Shown: positions 16,288 through 25,709 of the stretch, in pieces | Layout: the number at the start of each line of letters is the position of its first letter | Position numbering within the stretch: position 1 is the first letter of the stretch | Source of the DNA: RUG11237 sp045126515 | GTDB lineage: Bacteria; Bacillota; Clostridia; Lachnospirales; Lachnospiraceae | Direction: 5' to 3' | Assembly: GCA_045126515.1 (NCBI GenBank) | Contig: JBGVOM010000035.1 | Location: forward strand, 1 to 39,358 | DNA length: 39,358 nucleotides | Made by a program: the position numbers and the translations under genes | Notes under the pieces: model-generated | What the model saw: the letters and a program-made list of their open reading frames with translations, nothing else | What the model was told of the DNA's origin: nothing | Database searches by the model: none

Positions 16288-17411
16288 TAATATACGTTGT
16301 ACCTTTCGCCACGAACCATTACAATCTTAGGGTTGCCGGGTTCTCCAACATAATTTGAGTTGGCACGTATCGTATCCCTGCTTTCAACTATACAATTTTC
16401 GATGTAAGAATTGTCCCCAATATACACATTATTTAAAATAATTGAATTCTTAATAACACAGTTGTTACCGATATAAGCCTTCTTAAATAATATTGAATTC
16501 TCAACTACTCCGTTGATTATACAACCGCTTGATACCAGACTGTTCTTAACCTGTGCGCCCTGATTGTATTTTGCCGGAGGCAGGTCATCCACCTTTGAAT
16601 ATACATCCGGATACTGCTTGAAGAAGTAATTTCTGACATCCGGATTAAGGAAATTCATATTGGTCTTATAATATGAATTAACCGATGATACATTGCTCCA
16701 GTATTCATTGTGCTGGTACGCGTATATCTTTTTGATATTCTTATATCTGATAAGAATATCGTTTACAAAATCAAATCTTTCTTCCTCTGCACACTTCTCA
16801 ATAAGTTCAATAAGAAGTCTTCTTCTTATGACATATATTCCTGCTGATATATTTCTCTCCGTAGTTGCTACCGGTTTCTCCTCAAAATCGATTATCCTTC
16901 CATCTTCTGCTGTCTTCACAACACCAAACCTTGAAGGATCCTCATCTTGTCCAAGTTGCTTACATACAACAGTAATATCTGCTTTCTTTTCGATATGATA
17001 ATCGAGTACCTTATTATAATCCAGCTTATAAACGCCGTCTCCCGATGCAATGACAACGTATGGTTCATGGCTGTTCTTCAAGAAACTGATATTCTGCCAT
17101 ATACTGTCCGCTGTGCCTCTGTACCAGAATCCGTTATCCGCCGTGATGGATGGTGTGAATACATAAAGTCCGCCCTGTTTTCTTCCAAAGTTCCACCACT
17201 TCGATGAATTAAGGTGTTCATTCAATGACTTGGCATTATACTGTGTAAGTACTGCTACCTTCTGGATATGCGAATTAGACATATTACTCAGTGCAAAGTC
17301 AATAGCCCTGTAGCTTCCTGCAACAGGCATGGCAGCGATGGCTCTCTTCTGTGACAGCTCACGCATCTTGTTGTTGTTTCCACCTGCTAAAATAATACCA
17401 ATCGCTTTCAT
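16287..17411 (-). CDS. glgD: Glucose-1-phosphate adenylyltransferase subunit GlgD
   Basis: This 374-residue protein is the GlgD partner of the ADP-glucose pyrophosphorylase, which makes ADP-glucose for glycogen. The nucleotidyltransferase N-terminus reads GIILAGGNNNKMRELSQKRA, in which the GlgC-type GGxGxRL is altered, as expected for this less active or regulatory subunit. The C-terminus is a left-handed beta-helix with hexapeptide repeats (IGNNCVIKNSIILNNVYIG). Its ATG overlaps the glgC stop (TAATG), so translation is probably coupled. Confidence 0.94.
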   Translation of the reverse strand: MKAIGIILAGGNNNKMRELSQKRAIAAMPVAGSYRAIDFALSNMSNSHIQKVAVLTQYNAKSLNEHLNSSKWWNFGRKQGGLYVFTPSITADNGFWYRGTADSIWQNISFLKNSHEPYVVIASGDGVYKLDYNKVLDYHIEKKADITVVCKQLGQDEDPSRFGVVKTAEDGRIIDFEEKPVATTERNISAGIYVIRRRLLIELIEKCAEEERFDFVNDILIRYKNIKKIYAYQHNEYWSNVSSVNSYYKTNMNFLNPDVRNYFFKQYPDVYSKVDDLPPAKYNQGAQVKNSLVSSGCIINGVVENSILFKKAYIGNNCVIKNSIILNNVYIGDNSYIENCIVESRDTIRANSNYVGEPGNPKIVMVRGERYNVY

Positions 17412-18682
17412 TACACTTCACCTGCCTTAATAATATATTCTCCGCTCTTAAGCTCACCGTCAGGATAATCTGCAGGCTCTGTCTTTCCGGAAATCGCTGT
17501 GTTCTTTCCTATCTTGACATTCTTAGGAATATATGATTTTTCTCCTATAGTGGCAATGCCAAATGCATAAATTCTTGAATCAAGTTTACTAGGCGCCTCA
17601 TCTCCTGCTCCAATGATACATCCGTCGTCAACAACTACTTCCTCAGCGATAATAGCCTTGTATACCTGCGTACCTGCACCGATGACAGTGTCACGCATAA
17701 TAATCGAGTCTCTTACCACACATCCCGGCCCGATTGTTACACCGGCTCCGATTACCGAGTTGTAAACCTCACCGTAAATCTCACATCCATCACCGATAAG
17801 GCTTCTGTCAATCTTAGAAGAATCGGCAATATACTGCGGTGGGATTATATCATTATTGGTGTAAATCCTCCAGAATTCCTCATAGAGATTGAATACAGGA
17901 ATAATATCAATAAGCTCCATGTTTGCCTCCCAGTATGAACCGAGAGTACCAACATCCTTCCAGTATCCGTTGTACTCATATGCGTAAATTCTCTGCTGCT
18001 TCTCAAAGCAATATGGAATGATATGCTTACCAAAATCACAATTGCTCTGATTCTTAAGTGTAATCAATGCTTCCTTGAGCACTGACCACTTAAATATGTA
18101 AATACCCATAGAAGCCAGATTGCTCTTCGGGTGTTCCGGCTTCTCCTGGAAGTCATTGATACGGTTGTCCTCATCCGTGACAACAATACCGAACCTGTTT
18201 GCCTCCTCCATAGGTACAGGCATTGCTGCTATAGTAATGTCTGCATTCTTTGACTTATGGTAATCAAGCATGACTTCATAATCCATCTTATAGATATGGT
18301 CTCCCGACAATATCAGAACATAATCAGGATTGTACTGCTCCATATAATTTATATTCTGATATATGGCATTAGCGGTTCCTGTGTACCATTCACTGTTACC
18401 GTTCTTCTCGTATGGTGGAAGAACTGATACACCGCCAATATTTCTATCAAGGTCCCAAGGGATACCTATACCGATATGTGAATTAAGTCTAAGTGGCTGA
18501 TACTGTGTCAATACGCCTACCGTATCAATGCCCGAATTGATACAGTTACTCAGTGGAAAATCGATGATTCTGTATTTTCCACCAAAAGCAACTGCCGGTT
18601 TTGCAACCTTAGATGTGAGAACACCTAAACGGCTGCCCTGTCCTCCTGCCAAAAGCATGGCAATCATCTCTTTTTTAATCAC
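17411..18682 (-). CDS. glgC: Glucose-1-phosphate adenylyltransferase GlgC
   Basis: This 423-residue catalytic subunit of ADP-glucose pyrophosphorylase carries the active-site loop AMLLAGGQGSRLGVLTSKVAKP, GDHIYKMDYEVM and FQEKPEHPKS. The C-terminal beta-helix has hexapeptide turns (IGAGVTIGPGCVVRDSIIM). I chose GTG at 18682, preceded by GAGGTG five bases upstream; the frame stays open further upstream but no ribosome site supports it. glgD follows with a one-base overlap. The rest of the glycogen operon is not in the window. Confidence 0.95.
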   Translation of the reverse strand: MIKKEMIAMLLAGGQGSRLGVLTSKVAKPAVAFGGKYRIIDFPLSNCINSGIDTVGVLTQYQPLRLNSHIGIGIPWDLDRNIGGVSVLPPYEKNGNSEWYTGTANAIYQNINYMEQYNPDYVLILSGDHIYKMDYEVMLDYHKSKNADITIAAMPVPMEEANRFGIVVTDEDNRINDFQEKPEHPKSNLASMGIYIFKWSVLKEALITLKNQSNCDFGKHIIPYCFEKQQRIYAYEYNGYWKDVGTLGSYWEANMELIDIIPVFNLYEEFWRIYTNNDIIPPQYIADSSKIDRSLIGDGCEIYGEVYNSVIGAGVTIGPGCVVRDSIIMRDTVIGAGTQVYKAIIAEEVVVDDGCIIGAGDEAPSKLDSRIYAFGIATIGEKSYIPKNVKIGKNTAISGKTEPADYPDGELKSGEYIIKAGEV

Positions 18683-18713
18683 GTCATCACCTCGTTGTGT
18701 ATTATATAGGTTC

Positions 18714-18742
18714 ATTATAACATATAATGTCAGATAAGTGAA
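18714..18742 (-). promoter_or_regulatory. Probable glgC promoter
   Basis: On the minus strand TTCACT (18742-18737), a 17-bp spacer and a perfect TATAAT (18719-18714) lie about 30 bp before the glgC start. Confidence 0.6.
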
Positions 18743-18785
18743 GTAATTATATTCATTTTTTCAAATTATTTCTCACCCGTAGCAT

Positions 18786-18813
18786 TTGCATTTTCAGTTA
18801 TTAAGTGTATAAT
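18786..18813 (+). promoter_or_regulatory. Promoter of murC
   Basis: TTGCAT (18786-18791), a 16-bp spacer and TATAAT (18808-18813), about 57 bp before the murC ATG. Confidence 0.75.
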
Positions 18814-18870
18814 AAACCTGAGAGTGAAATGAATCACTTGTTATAAATTATATTCAGGGAGCATTTTTGT

Positions 18871-20283
18871 ATGAATAATTCAGAAGCAAACAATAATAAA
18901 AATTGTCCTATCAATTTCGATAAAATTCACAGAGTTCATTTTATTGGCATCGGCGGCATATCCATGAGCGGTCTGGCTGAGATACTGTTATCCAAGGGTT
19001 TTCATGTTTCAGGCTCTGATACAACAAAATCAGACCTCACAGTTCATCTTGAAGCGGCAGGTGCAAAAATCTCATATGTGCAGCAGGCATCAAATATCAC
19101 TGACGATATTGACCTTACAGTCTATACCGCTGCCATAAAAGATACCGACCCGGAACTTATGGCATCACGAAACAGGAATATTCCTACCATACCGCGTGCC
19201 GAGCTTGTGGGACTTATTATGAAAAGCTACAAACATGCAATAGGTGTGTCCGGAACTCACGGCAAGACATCAACCACGTCTATGATATCCCATATTCTTC
19301 TTGCTGATGACGCAGACCCTACAATCATGGTAGGCGGCATATTGAACTCAATAGGCGGTAACCTCCGTATCGGTCACAGTCATACAATGATTACCGAGGC
19401 ATGCGAATATACAAACAGCTTTTTATCATTTTTCCCGACTACTGCCGTCATCTTAAATGTCTGTGAGGACCACATGGATTTCTTTAAAGACATTGATGAT
19501 ATCAGAAATTCATTTAAAAAATTTGCCGAACTGGTTCCTTCTGACGGAACAGTTGTCATCGGAAGCGATATAGATAATATTTCATACTTTACCGACGGCT
19601 TGAAATGTAACATTGTAACCTTTGGTTCAAAGGAGAGCGGAGCCGACGTAACTGCCGAAAATATCTCTTATGACGAACTTGCACGGGCAAGCTTCGATTT
19701 GATAAAGAACGGTGAAATGCTCACCCATATTGATTTGCAGGTGACCGGACATCACAACATACTCAATGCACTTGCTGCTGCCGCTACCGCACTTTCCATG
19801 GGCATATCTGTATCATCGGTTAAGAAAGGACTTGAGAGTTTCTCAGGTACAGTGAGACGATTTGAGAAAAAAGGCGAGATAAACGGCATAACCATCATAG
19901 ATGATTACGCACATCACCCGGATGAAATAAGAGCCACACTTTCCACAGCAAAGCACTACCCTCACAAAGATATGTGGTGCGTATTCCAGCCGCATACATA
20001 CACCCGTACCAAAGCATTTTTCCATGACTTTGCAGAGGCTTTATCCCTCGCAGACAAGGTTGTATTTGCAGATATATATGCCGCCAGAGAGAAAAATACC
20101 ATCGGTATTTCCTCTAAAGATTTATGCAATGAAATGATAAAAATGGGAAAGGAAGCTTACTACTTCCCATCTTTTGAAGAAATAGAAAAATTTTTATTAA
20201 AAAATTGTAAAAAAGGTGACTTGTTGATAACTATGGGTGCGGGAAACGTTGTAAACATTGGAGAAGACCTTTTAAAAATGTAA
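18871..20283 (+). CDS. murC: UDP-N-acetylmuramate-L-alanine ligase
   Basis: This 470-residue cytoplasmic Mur ligase makes UDP-MurNAc-L-Ala, the substrate of the MurD encoded at 6403-7776. The N-terminal binding motif is HFIGIGGISMSGLAEIL. The ATP loop is GVSGTHGKTSTTS (about residue 127). EACEYTNSFLSF, DDYAHHPDEI and VFQPHTYTRTKAF are conserved MurC blocks. It has its own promoter and a GGGAG site. It is divergent from glgC. Confidence 0.97.
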   Translation: MNNSEANNNKNCPINFDKIHRVHFIGIGGISMSGLAEILLSKGFHVSGSDTTKSDLTVHLEAAGAKISYVQQASNITDDIDLTVYTAAIKDTDPELMASRNRNIPTIPRAELVGLIMKSYKHAIGVSGTHGKTSTTSMISHILLADDADPTIMVGGILNSIGGNLRIGHSHTMITEACEYTNSFLSFFPTTAVILNVCEDHMDFFKDIDDIRNSFKKFAELVPSDGTVVIGSDIDNISYFTDGLKCNIVTFGSKESGADVTAENISYDELARASFDLIKNGEMLTHIDLQVTGHHNILNALAAAATALSMGISVSSVKKGLESFSGTVRRFEKKGEINGITIIDDYAHHPDEIRATLSTAKHYPHKDMWCVFQPHTYTRTKAFFHDFAEALSLADKVVFADIYAAREKNTIGISSKDLCNEMIKMGKEAYYFPSFEEIEKFLLKNCKKGDLLITMGAGNVVNIGEDLLKM

Positions 20284-20309
20284 TTCTCCACATTTCCACA
20301 TTTTCCACT
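20284..20309. promoter_or_regulatory. Three tandem DnaA-box-like words
   Basis: TTCTCCACA, ATTTCCACA and TTTTCCACT follow each other every 9 bases. The first differs at one position from the DnaA box consensus TTATNCACA. They lie just upstream of the promoter of a replication-protein operon, so DnaA control is conceivable. With AT-rich DNA this may be chance. Confidence 0.25.
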
Positions 20310-20357
20310 TTATCATCAAAACACCGTTTTTCCTTGAAAATACGGCAAATTTCATGT

Positions 20358-20385
20358 TTGAAAGTTATTCAAAATATGTTATAGT
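20358..20385 (+). promoter_or_regulatory. Promoter of the dnaD-dnaC-like operon
   Basis: TTGAAA (20358-20363), a 16-bp spacer and TATAGT (20380-20385), about 75 bp before the start of the DnaD-like gene. Confidence 0.65.
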
Positions 20386-20459
20386 ATGTCTACTGACATT
20401 TCGGTCAGACTCGTATAAATGACTGAAACAATTTGAATATAGGATAAAGGGAACGAGTT

Positions 20460-21545
20460 ATGGATAAGATTATTTTAGAGAGAAGTCCTTTAGCGGACGT
20501 CACATTAATTTCAAATTTATTTTTGGATGAATATATGCCTCATGCAAACGGCGAATATGTAAAGGTTTATCTTTATATTTTAAGATGCAGCACAAGAACC
20601 GACATATCTCTTTCAGTATGCACTATAGCTGATGCTCTCGAAAGAACCGAGGCTGACATCACAAGAGCACTAAAGTACTGGGAACAGCTTGGTTTACTTG
20701 GTCTGGAATTTGACAAGACCGGCTCCTCACTCATAAAGATAGTCATCAAGGACCTTAGAAAGGACATGCCTATTACATTTAAGCTTGTCCCTGAAACAAC
20801 GACGGTTGCTGCTGAAACTGAATCTCAGGCAACTGCAAGTGAACCTGAGATTCCTGAGAAGAGAGATTTTTCTACTTCAGAGCTTAATAAACTGACCTCA
20901 GACGAAGATATAATGGAGCTTTTGTACATATCTCAGACATATCTCGGAAAGACATTCTCTCCCGCAGAGACAAACACCATTCTTTATTTTTACGATGGTC
21001 TCGGTTTCCCTGTGGAACTTATCGAATATCTTATCGAGTACTGTGTATCAAACGGTCACAAATCTATGAGATATATAGAAAAGGTAGCTTTAAACTGGGC
21101 AAAAGAGAATATTGACTCTGTTGAGGCTGCAAAGGCCAGAGTAGCTGCCTATAACAATAACTGCTACCCTGTATTACAGGCATTTGGCCTCCAGGGCAGA
21201 AATCCTGCTTCATCCGAGCGGGCATTCATTGTAAAGTGGACTGATGAATACGGTTTCTCCATGGACATGATTTTAGACGCATGCAACCGCACAATCAACA
21301 CAATACATCAGCCGAGCTTTCAGTATGCAGATTCAATTTTACAAAGATGGCTTAAGAATGGGATTAAAACCCCTGCCGATGTTAAGTCTTTAGACATGAT
21401 TCATGAGACAAAAGCCCGTGAATCCATTGCCGCAAAGGCAAAAGCTAAGACTTCATCAGTCACAACAAACAGTTTCAACAACTTTTCGACACAGCGCGAA
21501 TATGATTATGCCGCTTTGGAGAAAGATTTACTTAGAAGGAGATAA
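20460..21545 (+). CDS. dnaD: DnaD-domain replication initiation protein
   Basis: This 361-residue protein has an N-terminal winged-helix region (about 20-100, ALKYWEQLGLLGLEFD). It also has two DnaD/DnaB-like domains: about 145-225 (LYISQTYLGKTFSPAETNTI...YCVSNGHKSMRYIEKVALNWAKENI) and about 235-300 (FIVKWTDEYGFSMDMILDAC...YADSILQRWLKNGI). Such proteins help remodel DNA and load the replicative helicase in Firmicutes. The Ala/Glu-rich linker at 110-140 and the basic, disordered tail are typical. It forms a tight pair with the DnaC-like ATPase gene 3 bp downstream, which supports a primosome role. Confidence 0.9.
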   Translation: MDKIILERSPLADVTLISNLFLDEYMPHANGEYVKVYLYILRCSTRTDISLSVCTIADALERTEADITRALKYWEQLGLLGLEFDKTGSSLIKIVIKDLRKDMPITFKLVPETTTVAAETESQATASEPEIPEKRDFSTSELNKLTSDEDIMELLYISQTYLGKTFSPAETNTILYFYDGLGFPVELIEYLIEYCVSNGHKSMRYIEKVALNWAKENIDSVEAAKARVAAYNNNCYPVLQAFGLQGRNPASSERAFIVKWTDEYGFSMDMILDACNRTINTIHQPSFQYADSILQRWLKNGIKTPADVKSLDMIHETKARESIAAKAKAKTSSVTTNSFNNFSTQREYDYAALEKDLLRRR

Positions 21546-21548
21546 TCC

Positions 21549-22532
21549 GTGGGACTTAATGTATCACAGTATGACGCTCTCATGAGAGAGTATGACAAAG
21601 TCAGACTCAGACACAAACGGGAACTGGACGAGAGAACACTTGAAGTTTACAATAAAATTCCCCGCATAAAGGAGATTAACGACTCAATCTCAACCGTTTC
21701 CGTTGAAACAGCAAAAAAGATGCTTCTTGAGAATATCAGTTTTTCATCAGATGAAGTAAAGAAAAAGATAGAGGCCCTCTCGAAAGAAAAGGCTTCTCTT
21801 TTGCGTGAAAACGGTTATCCCGAGGACTATCTTTCCATGAGGTATACATGTCCTGACTGTAAAGATACAGGTTATATCGGAAGCAGTAAATGCCACTGCC
21901 TCAAGAATTCAATCATTGAGATTCTCTATGAGCAGTCAAACATAAAAGAAGTTCTTGAACGGGAGAACTTCTCGTCATTTTCATTTAAGTATTTTGACAA
22001 TACCGTCAAGGACTCAGCCACCGGTCTGACTGCCCTTGAGAATATGCATGAGGTTGTTAAGACATGCCGGGATTATATTGACAACTTCGACAGTGAATAT
22101 AAGAGTCTTTATCTTTACGGTGCGACAGGTGTTGGAAAGACTTTTCTCACAAACTGCATTGCAAAAGAACTTATAGACAGCTCCTATTCCGTTATATATG
22201 TCTCTTCAATACGTCTCTTTGAGATACTGGCAAACAGCACATTCAAACGGGATATGTCCGCTTCTTCAGCCGACCTTGCAGAAAATCTTTTGGACTGCGA
22301 CCTTCTGATAATAGATGACTTAGGTACTGAACTTATCAATTCCTTTACAGCTTCATCATTATTTAACTGCATCAACGAGAGACACTTAAGGCGCAAATCC
22401 GTTATAATTTCAACCAATCTGTCATTGGCAGAGCTTCGTGCAAATTACTCCGAGCGTGTATTTTCACGTATTATGAGCAATTATACTCTTCTGAAAATAT
22501 ATGGTGATGATTTGCGTGTGAATTTAAGATGA
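21549..22532 (+). CDS. dnaC: DnaC/DnaI-like helicase loader ATPase
   Basis: This 327-residue AAA+ protein starts with GTG, five bases after AAGGAGAT. An N-terminal coiled region (1-95) precedes a zinc-binding-like CPDC...CHC cluster (101-117). The ATPase domain then has Walker A GATGVGKT (191-198), Walker B LLIIDDLGTE and sensor IISTNLS, ending with an arginine-rich FSRIMSNY segment. Loaders of this type deliver the DnaB/DnaC helicase to the origin or restart fork. The linkage to the DnaD-like gene repeats the B. subtilis pairing of DnaD/DnaB with DnaI. Confidence 0.9.
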   Translation: MGLNVSQYDALMREYDKVRLRHKRELDERTLEVYNKIPRIKEINDSISTVSVETAKKMLLENISFSSDEVKKKIEALSKEKASLLRENGYPEDYLSMRYTCPDCKDTGYIGSSKCHCLKNSIIEILYEQSNIKEVLERENFSSFSFKYFDNTVKDSATGLTALENMHEVVKTCRDYIDNFDSEYKSLYLYGATGVGKTFLTNCIAKELIDSSYSVIYVSSIRLFEILANSTFKRDMSASSADLAENLLDCDLLIIDDLGTELINSFTASSLFNCINERHLRRKSVIISTNLSLAELRANYSERVFSRIMSNYTLLKIYGDDLRVNLR

Positions 22533-22577
22533 TAGTTTTGTTCTATAATTGATATATTTTTGTTAACATATTGCGGG

Positions 22578-22606
22578 TTGACTATCCTGCAAGTTAATGT
22601 TATAAA
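22578..22606 (+). promoter_or_regulatory. Promoter of prs
   Basis: TTGACT (22578-22583), a 17-bp spacer and TATAAA (22601-22606), 48 bp before the prs ATG. Confidence 0.8.
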
Positions 22607-22653
22607 TAACTCGAAAATTATTAAAAAAGAAAATATTATGGAGGTTATCCGAC

Positions 22654-23838
22654 ATGCCGGAAGAAAAGAATTTAGAAACCATACCAGTAGGTCCTTTAGG
22701 TATCGTAGCACTTGACAGCTGCAAGGAGCTGGGTCAGAAGGTTGACAACTACATTGTAGAATGGCGTAAAAACCGTACAGGCGAGCACACACATACTATC
22801 GCTTTTACAGGCTACCAGAAGGATTCTTACCTTGTGCATACACAGGTTCCAAGATTTGGTTCAGGTGAGGCAAAAGGTATTATCAACGAATCAGTCCGTG
22901 GTGACGATTTATACCTTATGGTCGATGTCGGAAATTACTCTATGACATATTCACTCTGCGGTCATGAGAATCACATGTCACCTGATGACCATTATCAGGA
23001 TCTTAAGCGTATAATCGCTGCTGTTGGCGGAAAAGCAAGAAGAATTACAGTTATTATGCCTTTCCTCTATGAGAGCAGACAGCATAAGAGAACGGGCCGT
23101 GAGTCACTTGACTGTGCTCTTGCACTTCAGGAACTTACAAACATGGGCGTTGAAAACATCATTACTTTTGATGCCCACGACCCAAGAGTTCAGAATGCAA
23201 TCCCACTTAAGGGATTTGAAACCGTACAGCCTGCATATCAGTTTGTAAAAGGTCTTCTCCGTGCAGAATCAGACCTTCAGATTGACTCTAAGCACATGAT
23301 GGTTATTTCTCCTGATGAGGGTGGTACAAGCCGTGCCGTATATCTTGCCAACGTACTTGGCCTTGATATGGGTATGTTCTACAAGAGACGTGATTATGCA
23401 ACCATCGTAAACGGACGTAATCCTATTGTTGCACATGAGTTCTTAGGTTCTTCCGTTGAAGGCAAGGATGTTATGATTATCGATGATATGATTTCATCAG
23501 GTGAGAGCGTTCTTGAGGTTGCAAAAGAATTAAAAGAGAGAAATGCAAGAAAAGTCTTTGTTGCCACTACTTTCGGTTTATTTACAAATGGTCTTGCAAA
23601 GTTTGACGAGGCATATGAGCAGGGAATCATCAACAGAGTTCTCACTACAAACCTTGTTTACCAGACACCTGAGCTTCTCACAAAGCCTTACTATGTAAAC
23701 TGTGATATGAGCAAGTATATCGCACTTATCATTGATACACTTAATCATGATGCTTCCATCAGCGAGCTTTTAAATCCTGTAGGAAGAATTCACAAAATCG
23801 TTGAGAAGTATAAGGCAAACGGCGGTCATATAGAATAA
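22654..23838 (+). CDS. prs: Ribose-phosphate pyrophosphokinase (PRPP synthetase)
   Basis: This 394-residue enzyme transfers pyrophosphate from ATP to ribose 5-phosphate, giving PRPP for nucleotide, His and Trp synthesis. Conserved parts are MPFLYESRQHKRTGRESLDC (ATP flexible loop), NIITFDAHDPRVQNA, SPDEGGTSRAV and the PRPP-binding loop MIIDDMISSGESV. It is about 75 residues longer than the classical Prs, with an extended N-terminus, as in a clostridial subgroup. It has its own promoter and a strong terminator. Confidence 0.93.
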   Translation: MPEEKNLETIPVGPLGIVALDSCKELGQKVDNYIVEWRKNRTGEHTHTIAFTGYQKDSYLVHTQVPRFGSGEAKGIINESVRGDDLYLMVDVGNYSMTYSLCGHENHMSPDDHYQDLKRIIAAVGGKARRITVIMPFLYESRQHKRTGRESLDCALALQELTNMGVENIITFDAHDPRVQNAIPLKGFETVQPAYQFVKGLLRAESDLQIDSKHMMVISPDEGGTSRAVYLANVLGLDMGMFYKRRDYATIVNGRNPIVAHEFLGSSVEGKDVMIIDDMISSGESVLEVAKELKERNARKVFVATTFGLFTNGLAKFDEAYEQGIINRVLTTNLVYQTPELLTKPYYVNCDMSKYIALIIDTLNHDASISELLNPVGRIHKIVEKYKANGGHIE

Positions 23839-23844
23839 TATACG

Positions 23845-23876
23845 AAATCCCACAGGCTGGGCCTGTGGGATTTTGT
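23845..23876 (+). terminator. Terminator after prs
   Basis: AAATCCCACAGGC (23845-23857) pairs with GCCTGTGGGATTT (23861-23873) across a 3-nt loop and is followed by T-rich sequence. It also lies at the end of the convergent surface-protein gene and may serve both. Confidence 0.85.
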
Positions 23877-23894
23877 AATACATCGAAACCGTCT

Positions 23895-25103
23895 CTATCT
23901 CACGCATGCTCCCGAAGCATCAAATGTATACTGAGCTCCGTTCACATTTAATTTTTCATTGCTTGCCATTGCTCCTGAATTCTTCAGGTAGTATAATGCG
24001 TTTCCGCTCTTAAACCATCCTGTCTTCATGGCTCCTGTAGAATCCATGTAGTACCATGTACCGTTCTTATTGAGCCATCCTGTAAACATATATCCCTTGC
24101 TGTCAAAATAATACCATTTATTATTTATAAATTCCCAATTGCTCTGAGTATATGTACCGTCTGTATGTCTGTACCACCAGAGACCGTTTGCCTCCAGTAC
24201 CCATTTACCCGGATTCTTGCAGATAACATATGCAGGCTCTCCTCCGATATGTCCGCCAGCCGCCTGCCAATCATCAGACGTTCCGATATCAATTGAACCT
24301 TCGTCGCCCGGTAAACCTTCATCTCCTTCTATGGTATCTTTGTCAACAAGATACTTCTCTGCCACTTTAGCTCCCTGTGCATCAAATGAATACTCTACAG
24401 CTCCGATTGTAATCTTCTCATTGCATGCCATTACACCAGATTCTTTCAGGTAATACCATTCATTATTGTACTTCAGCCAGCCCTTTTTCATGGCTCCTGT
24501 TGCATCCATGTAGTACCATGTATCACCGTCTTTTACCCAACTGCTTCTCTTCATGGCCCCTGATGCACTCATGTAATACGTCTTACCGCCATAATTTACC
24601 CATCCGGTAACCATTTCGCCGGAAGCATTCAGGTAGTAACATGTATCGCCGTTACGCAGCCAGCCTGTCTTCATGGCTCCTGTTGCATCCATGTAATACC
24701 ATTTATTCTTATAACTAAGCCATCCTGTATGCATGATACCTTTTCCGTTAAGGTAATACCATGTTCCGTTGCTGCAGAACCACTGGTTTGTCATGGCATA
24801 TCCGTTTGCGTCAAAATACATCCAGCCGTCCAAGGTGTCTATCCAACGATTTTTCACTATGGCACCTGTATTGTCTGAACACATATATTTTCCATCAACA
24901 AGGGAGATAAGCTCACAACATCTGTATCCGTTGTTATCTGTCAAATAATTGTTTTCCTCTGTTACCTTTACATTCTCGTCAACATCATAAGAATAGTATT
25001 TTTCCTTACCGTTTTTCGGTTCTCCATAGGCTGTGAATAAAGTTCCTGCCAGCATCACGCATGCTGTCATTACAACTGCGCCCGATTTTAATTTCTTAAA
25101 CAT
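23895..25103 (-). CDS. Secreted cell-wall-binding repeat protein
   Basis: This 402-residue protein has a signal peptide (KKLKSGAVVMTACVMLAGTLFTAYG). A module shared with the lipoproteins (CSDNTGAIVKNRWIDT) comes next, followed by about eleven choline-binding-type repeats (GTWYYLNGKGIMHTGWL, KWYYMDATGAMKTGWL). An acidic linker (EGDEGLPGDEGS) separates two repeat blocks. No catalytic domain is visible, so it probably decorates the wall. The signal peptide is close to that of the lipoproteins at 25128-25709 and 31684-32268, but the lipobox Gly-Cys is Ala-Tyr here, so it should be cleaved rather than lipidated. It is the second gene of an operon, 25 bp after the lipoprotein. Confidence 0.88.
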   Translation of the reverse strand: MFKKLKSGAVVMTACVMLAGTLFTAYGEPKNGKEKYYSYDVDENVKVTEENNYLTDNNGYRCCELISLVDGKYMCSDNTGAIVKNRWIDTLDGWMYFDANGYAMTNQWFCSNGTWYYLNGKGIMHTGWLSYKNKWYYMDATGAMKTGWLRNGDTCYYLNASGEMVTGWVNYGGKTYYMSASGAMKRSSWVKDGDTWYYMDATGAMKKGWLKYNNEWYYLKESGVMACNEKITIGAVEYSFDAQGAKVAEKYLVDKDTIEGDEGLPGDEGSIDIGTSDDWQAAGGHIGGEPAYVICKNPGKWVLEANGLWWYRHTDGTYTQSNWEFINNKWYYFDSKGYMFTGWLNKNGTWYYMDSTGAMKTGWFKSGNALYYLKNSGAMASNEKLNVNGAQYTFDASGACVR

Positions 25104-25127
25104 TATAATCTCCTTCTACCTTATGTA

Positions 25128-25709
25128 CTACTCCACTCTTTTTCCTGACTTATCAAAAGTATACTGCTCTCCGTCAATATCCAATGTTTCGTCAGCAGCC
25201 ATAATACCTGTATCCTTTACATAATATGATACATCTCCAAATCGAATCCACTGATTCGTTAATGCATATCCGTTCTCATCAAAATACATACTTCCGGCTT
25301 CTGTATCCATCCAGCGTCTTTTTGCTACAGCACCTGTATCGTCAGAACACATATATTTGCCATCCACTATACATACAAGTGTGCAACAGATACGTCCGTT
25401 TTCATCTACAAGATAGTCTACGTTAGGATATATTGTCAATCCTCTTGCATATGGATAATCTTTAATATCTTCGCCCTTTGTAACCGTCACTTTTTTGTTT
25501 TCCATAAGCATGTAATAAGAGTTAGATTCTGCATACTCCTTCTCGTACTCTTCATCTGTCCAGCCTGTTGTCGTTGCTTCTCCGGCAGCCTTCACAGCCT
25601 CTGTTGAAGGCTCTTCTGTGTCAGTTGAATTACAACCTGTGAATACAGTCCCTGCTAACATTATACATGTGGTCATTACCACCGCACTTGATTTTAATTT
25701 CTTTAACAT
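25128..25709 (-). CDS. Lipoprotein with one wall-binding-like module, copy 1
   Basis: This 193-residue protein has a type II signal peptide (MLAGTVFTGC; lipobox FTGC), then a Thr/Glu-rich spacer (TDTEEPSTEAVKAAGEA) and a C-terminal module, CSDDTGAVAKRRW...FDENGYALTNQW...EQYTFDKSGKRVE, related to the wall-binding repeats. Its function is unknown. A second copy at 31684-32268 is about 96 percent identical over most of the coding DNA, with divergence mainly in the signal-peptide region. The copies are direct repeats flanking the recombinase and invertible cassette. Confidence 0.88.
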   Translation of the reverse strand: MLKKLKSSAVVMTTCIMLAGTVFTGCNSTDTEEPSTEAVKAAGEATTTGWTDEEYEKEYAESNSYYMLMENKKVTVTKGEDIKDYPYARGLTIYPNVDYLVDENGRICCTLVCIVDGKYMCSDDTGAVAKRRWMDTEAGSMYFDENGYALTNQWIRFGDVSYYVKDTGIMAADETLDIDGEQYTFDKSGKRVE

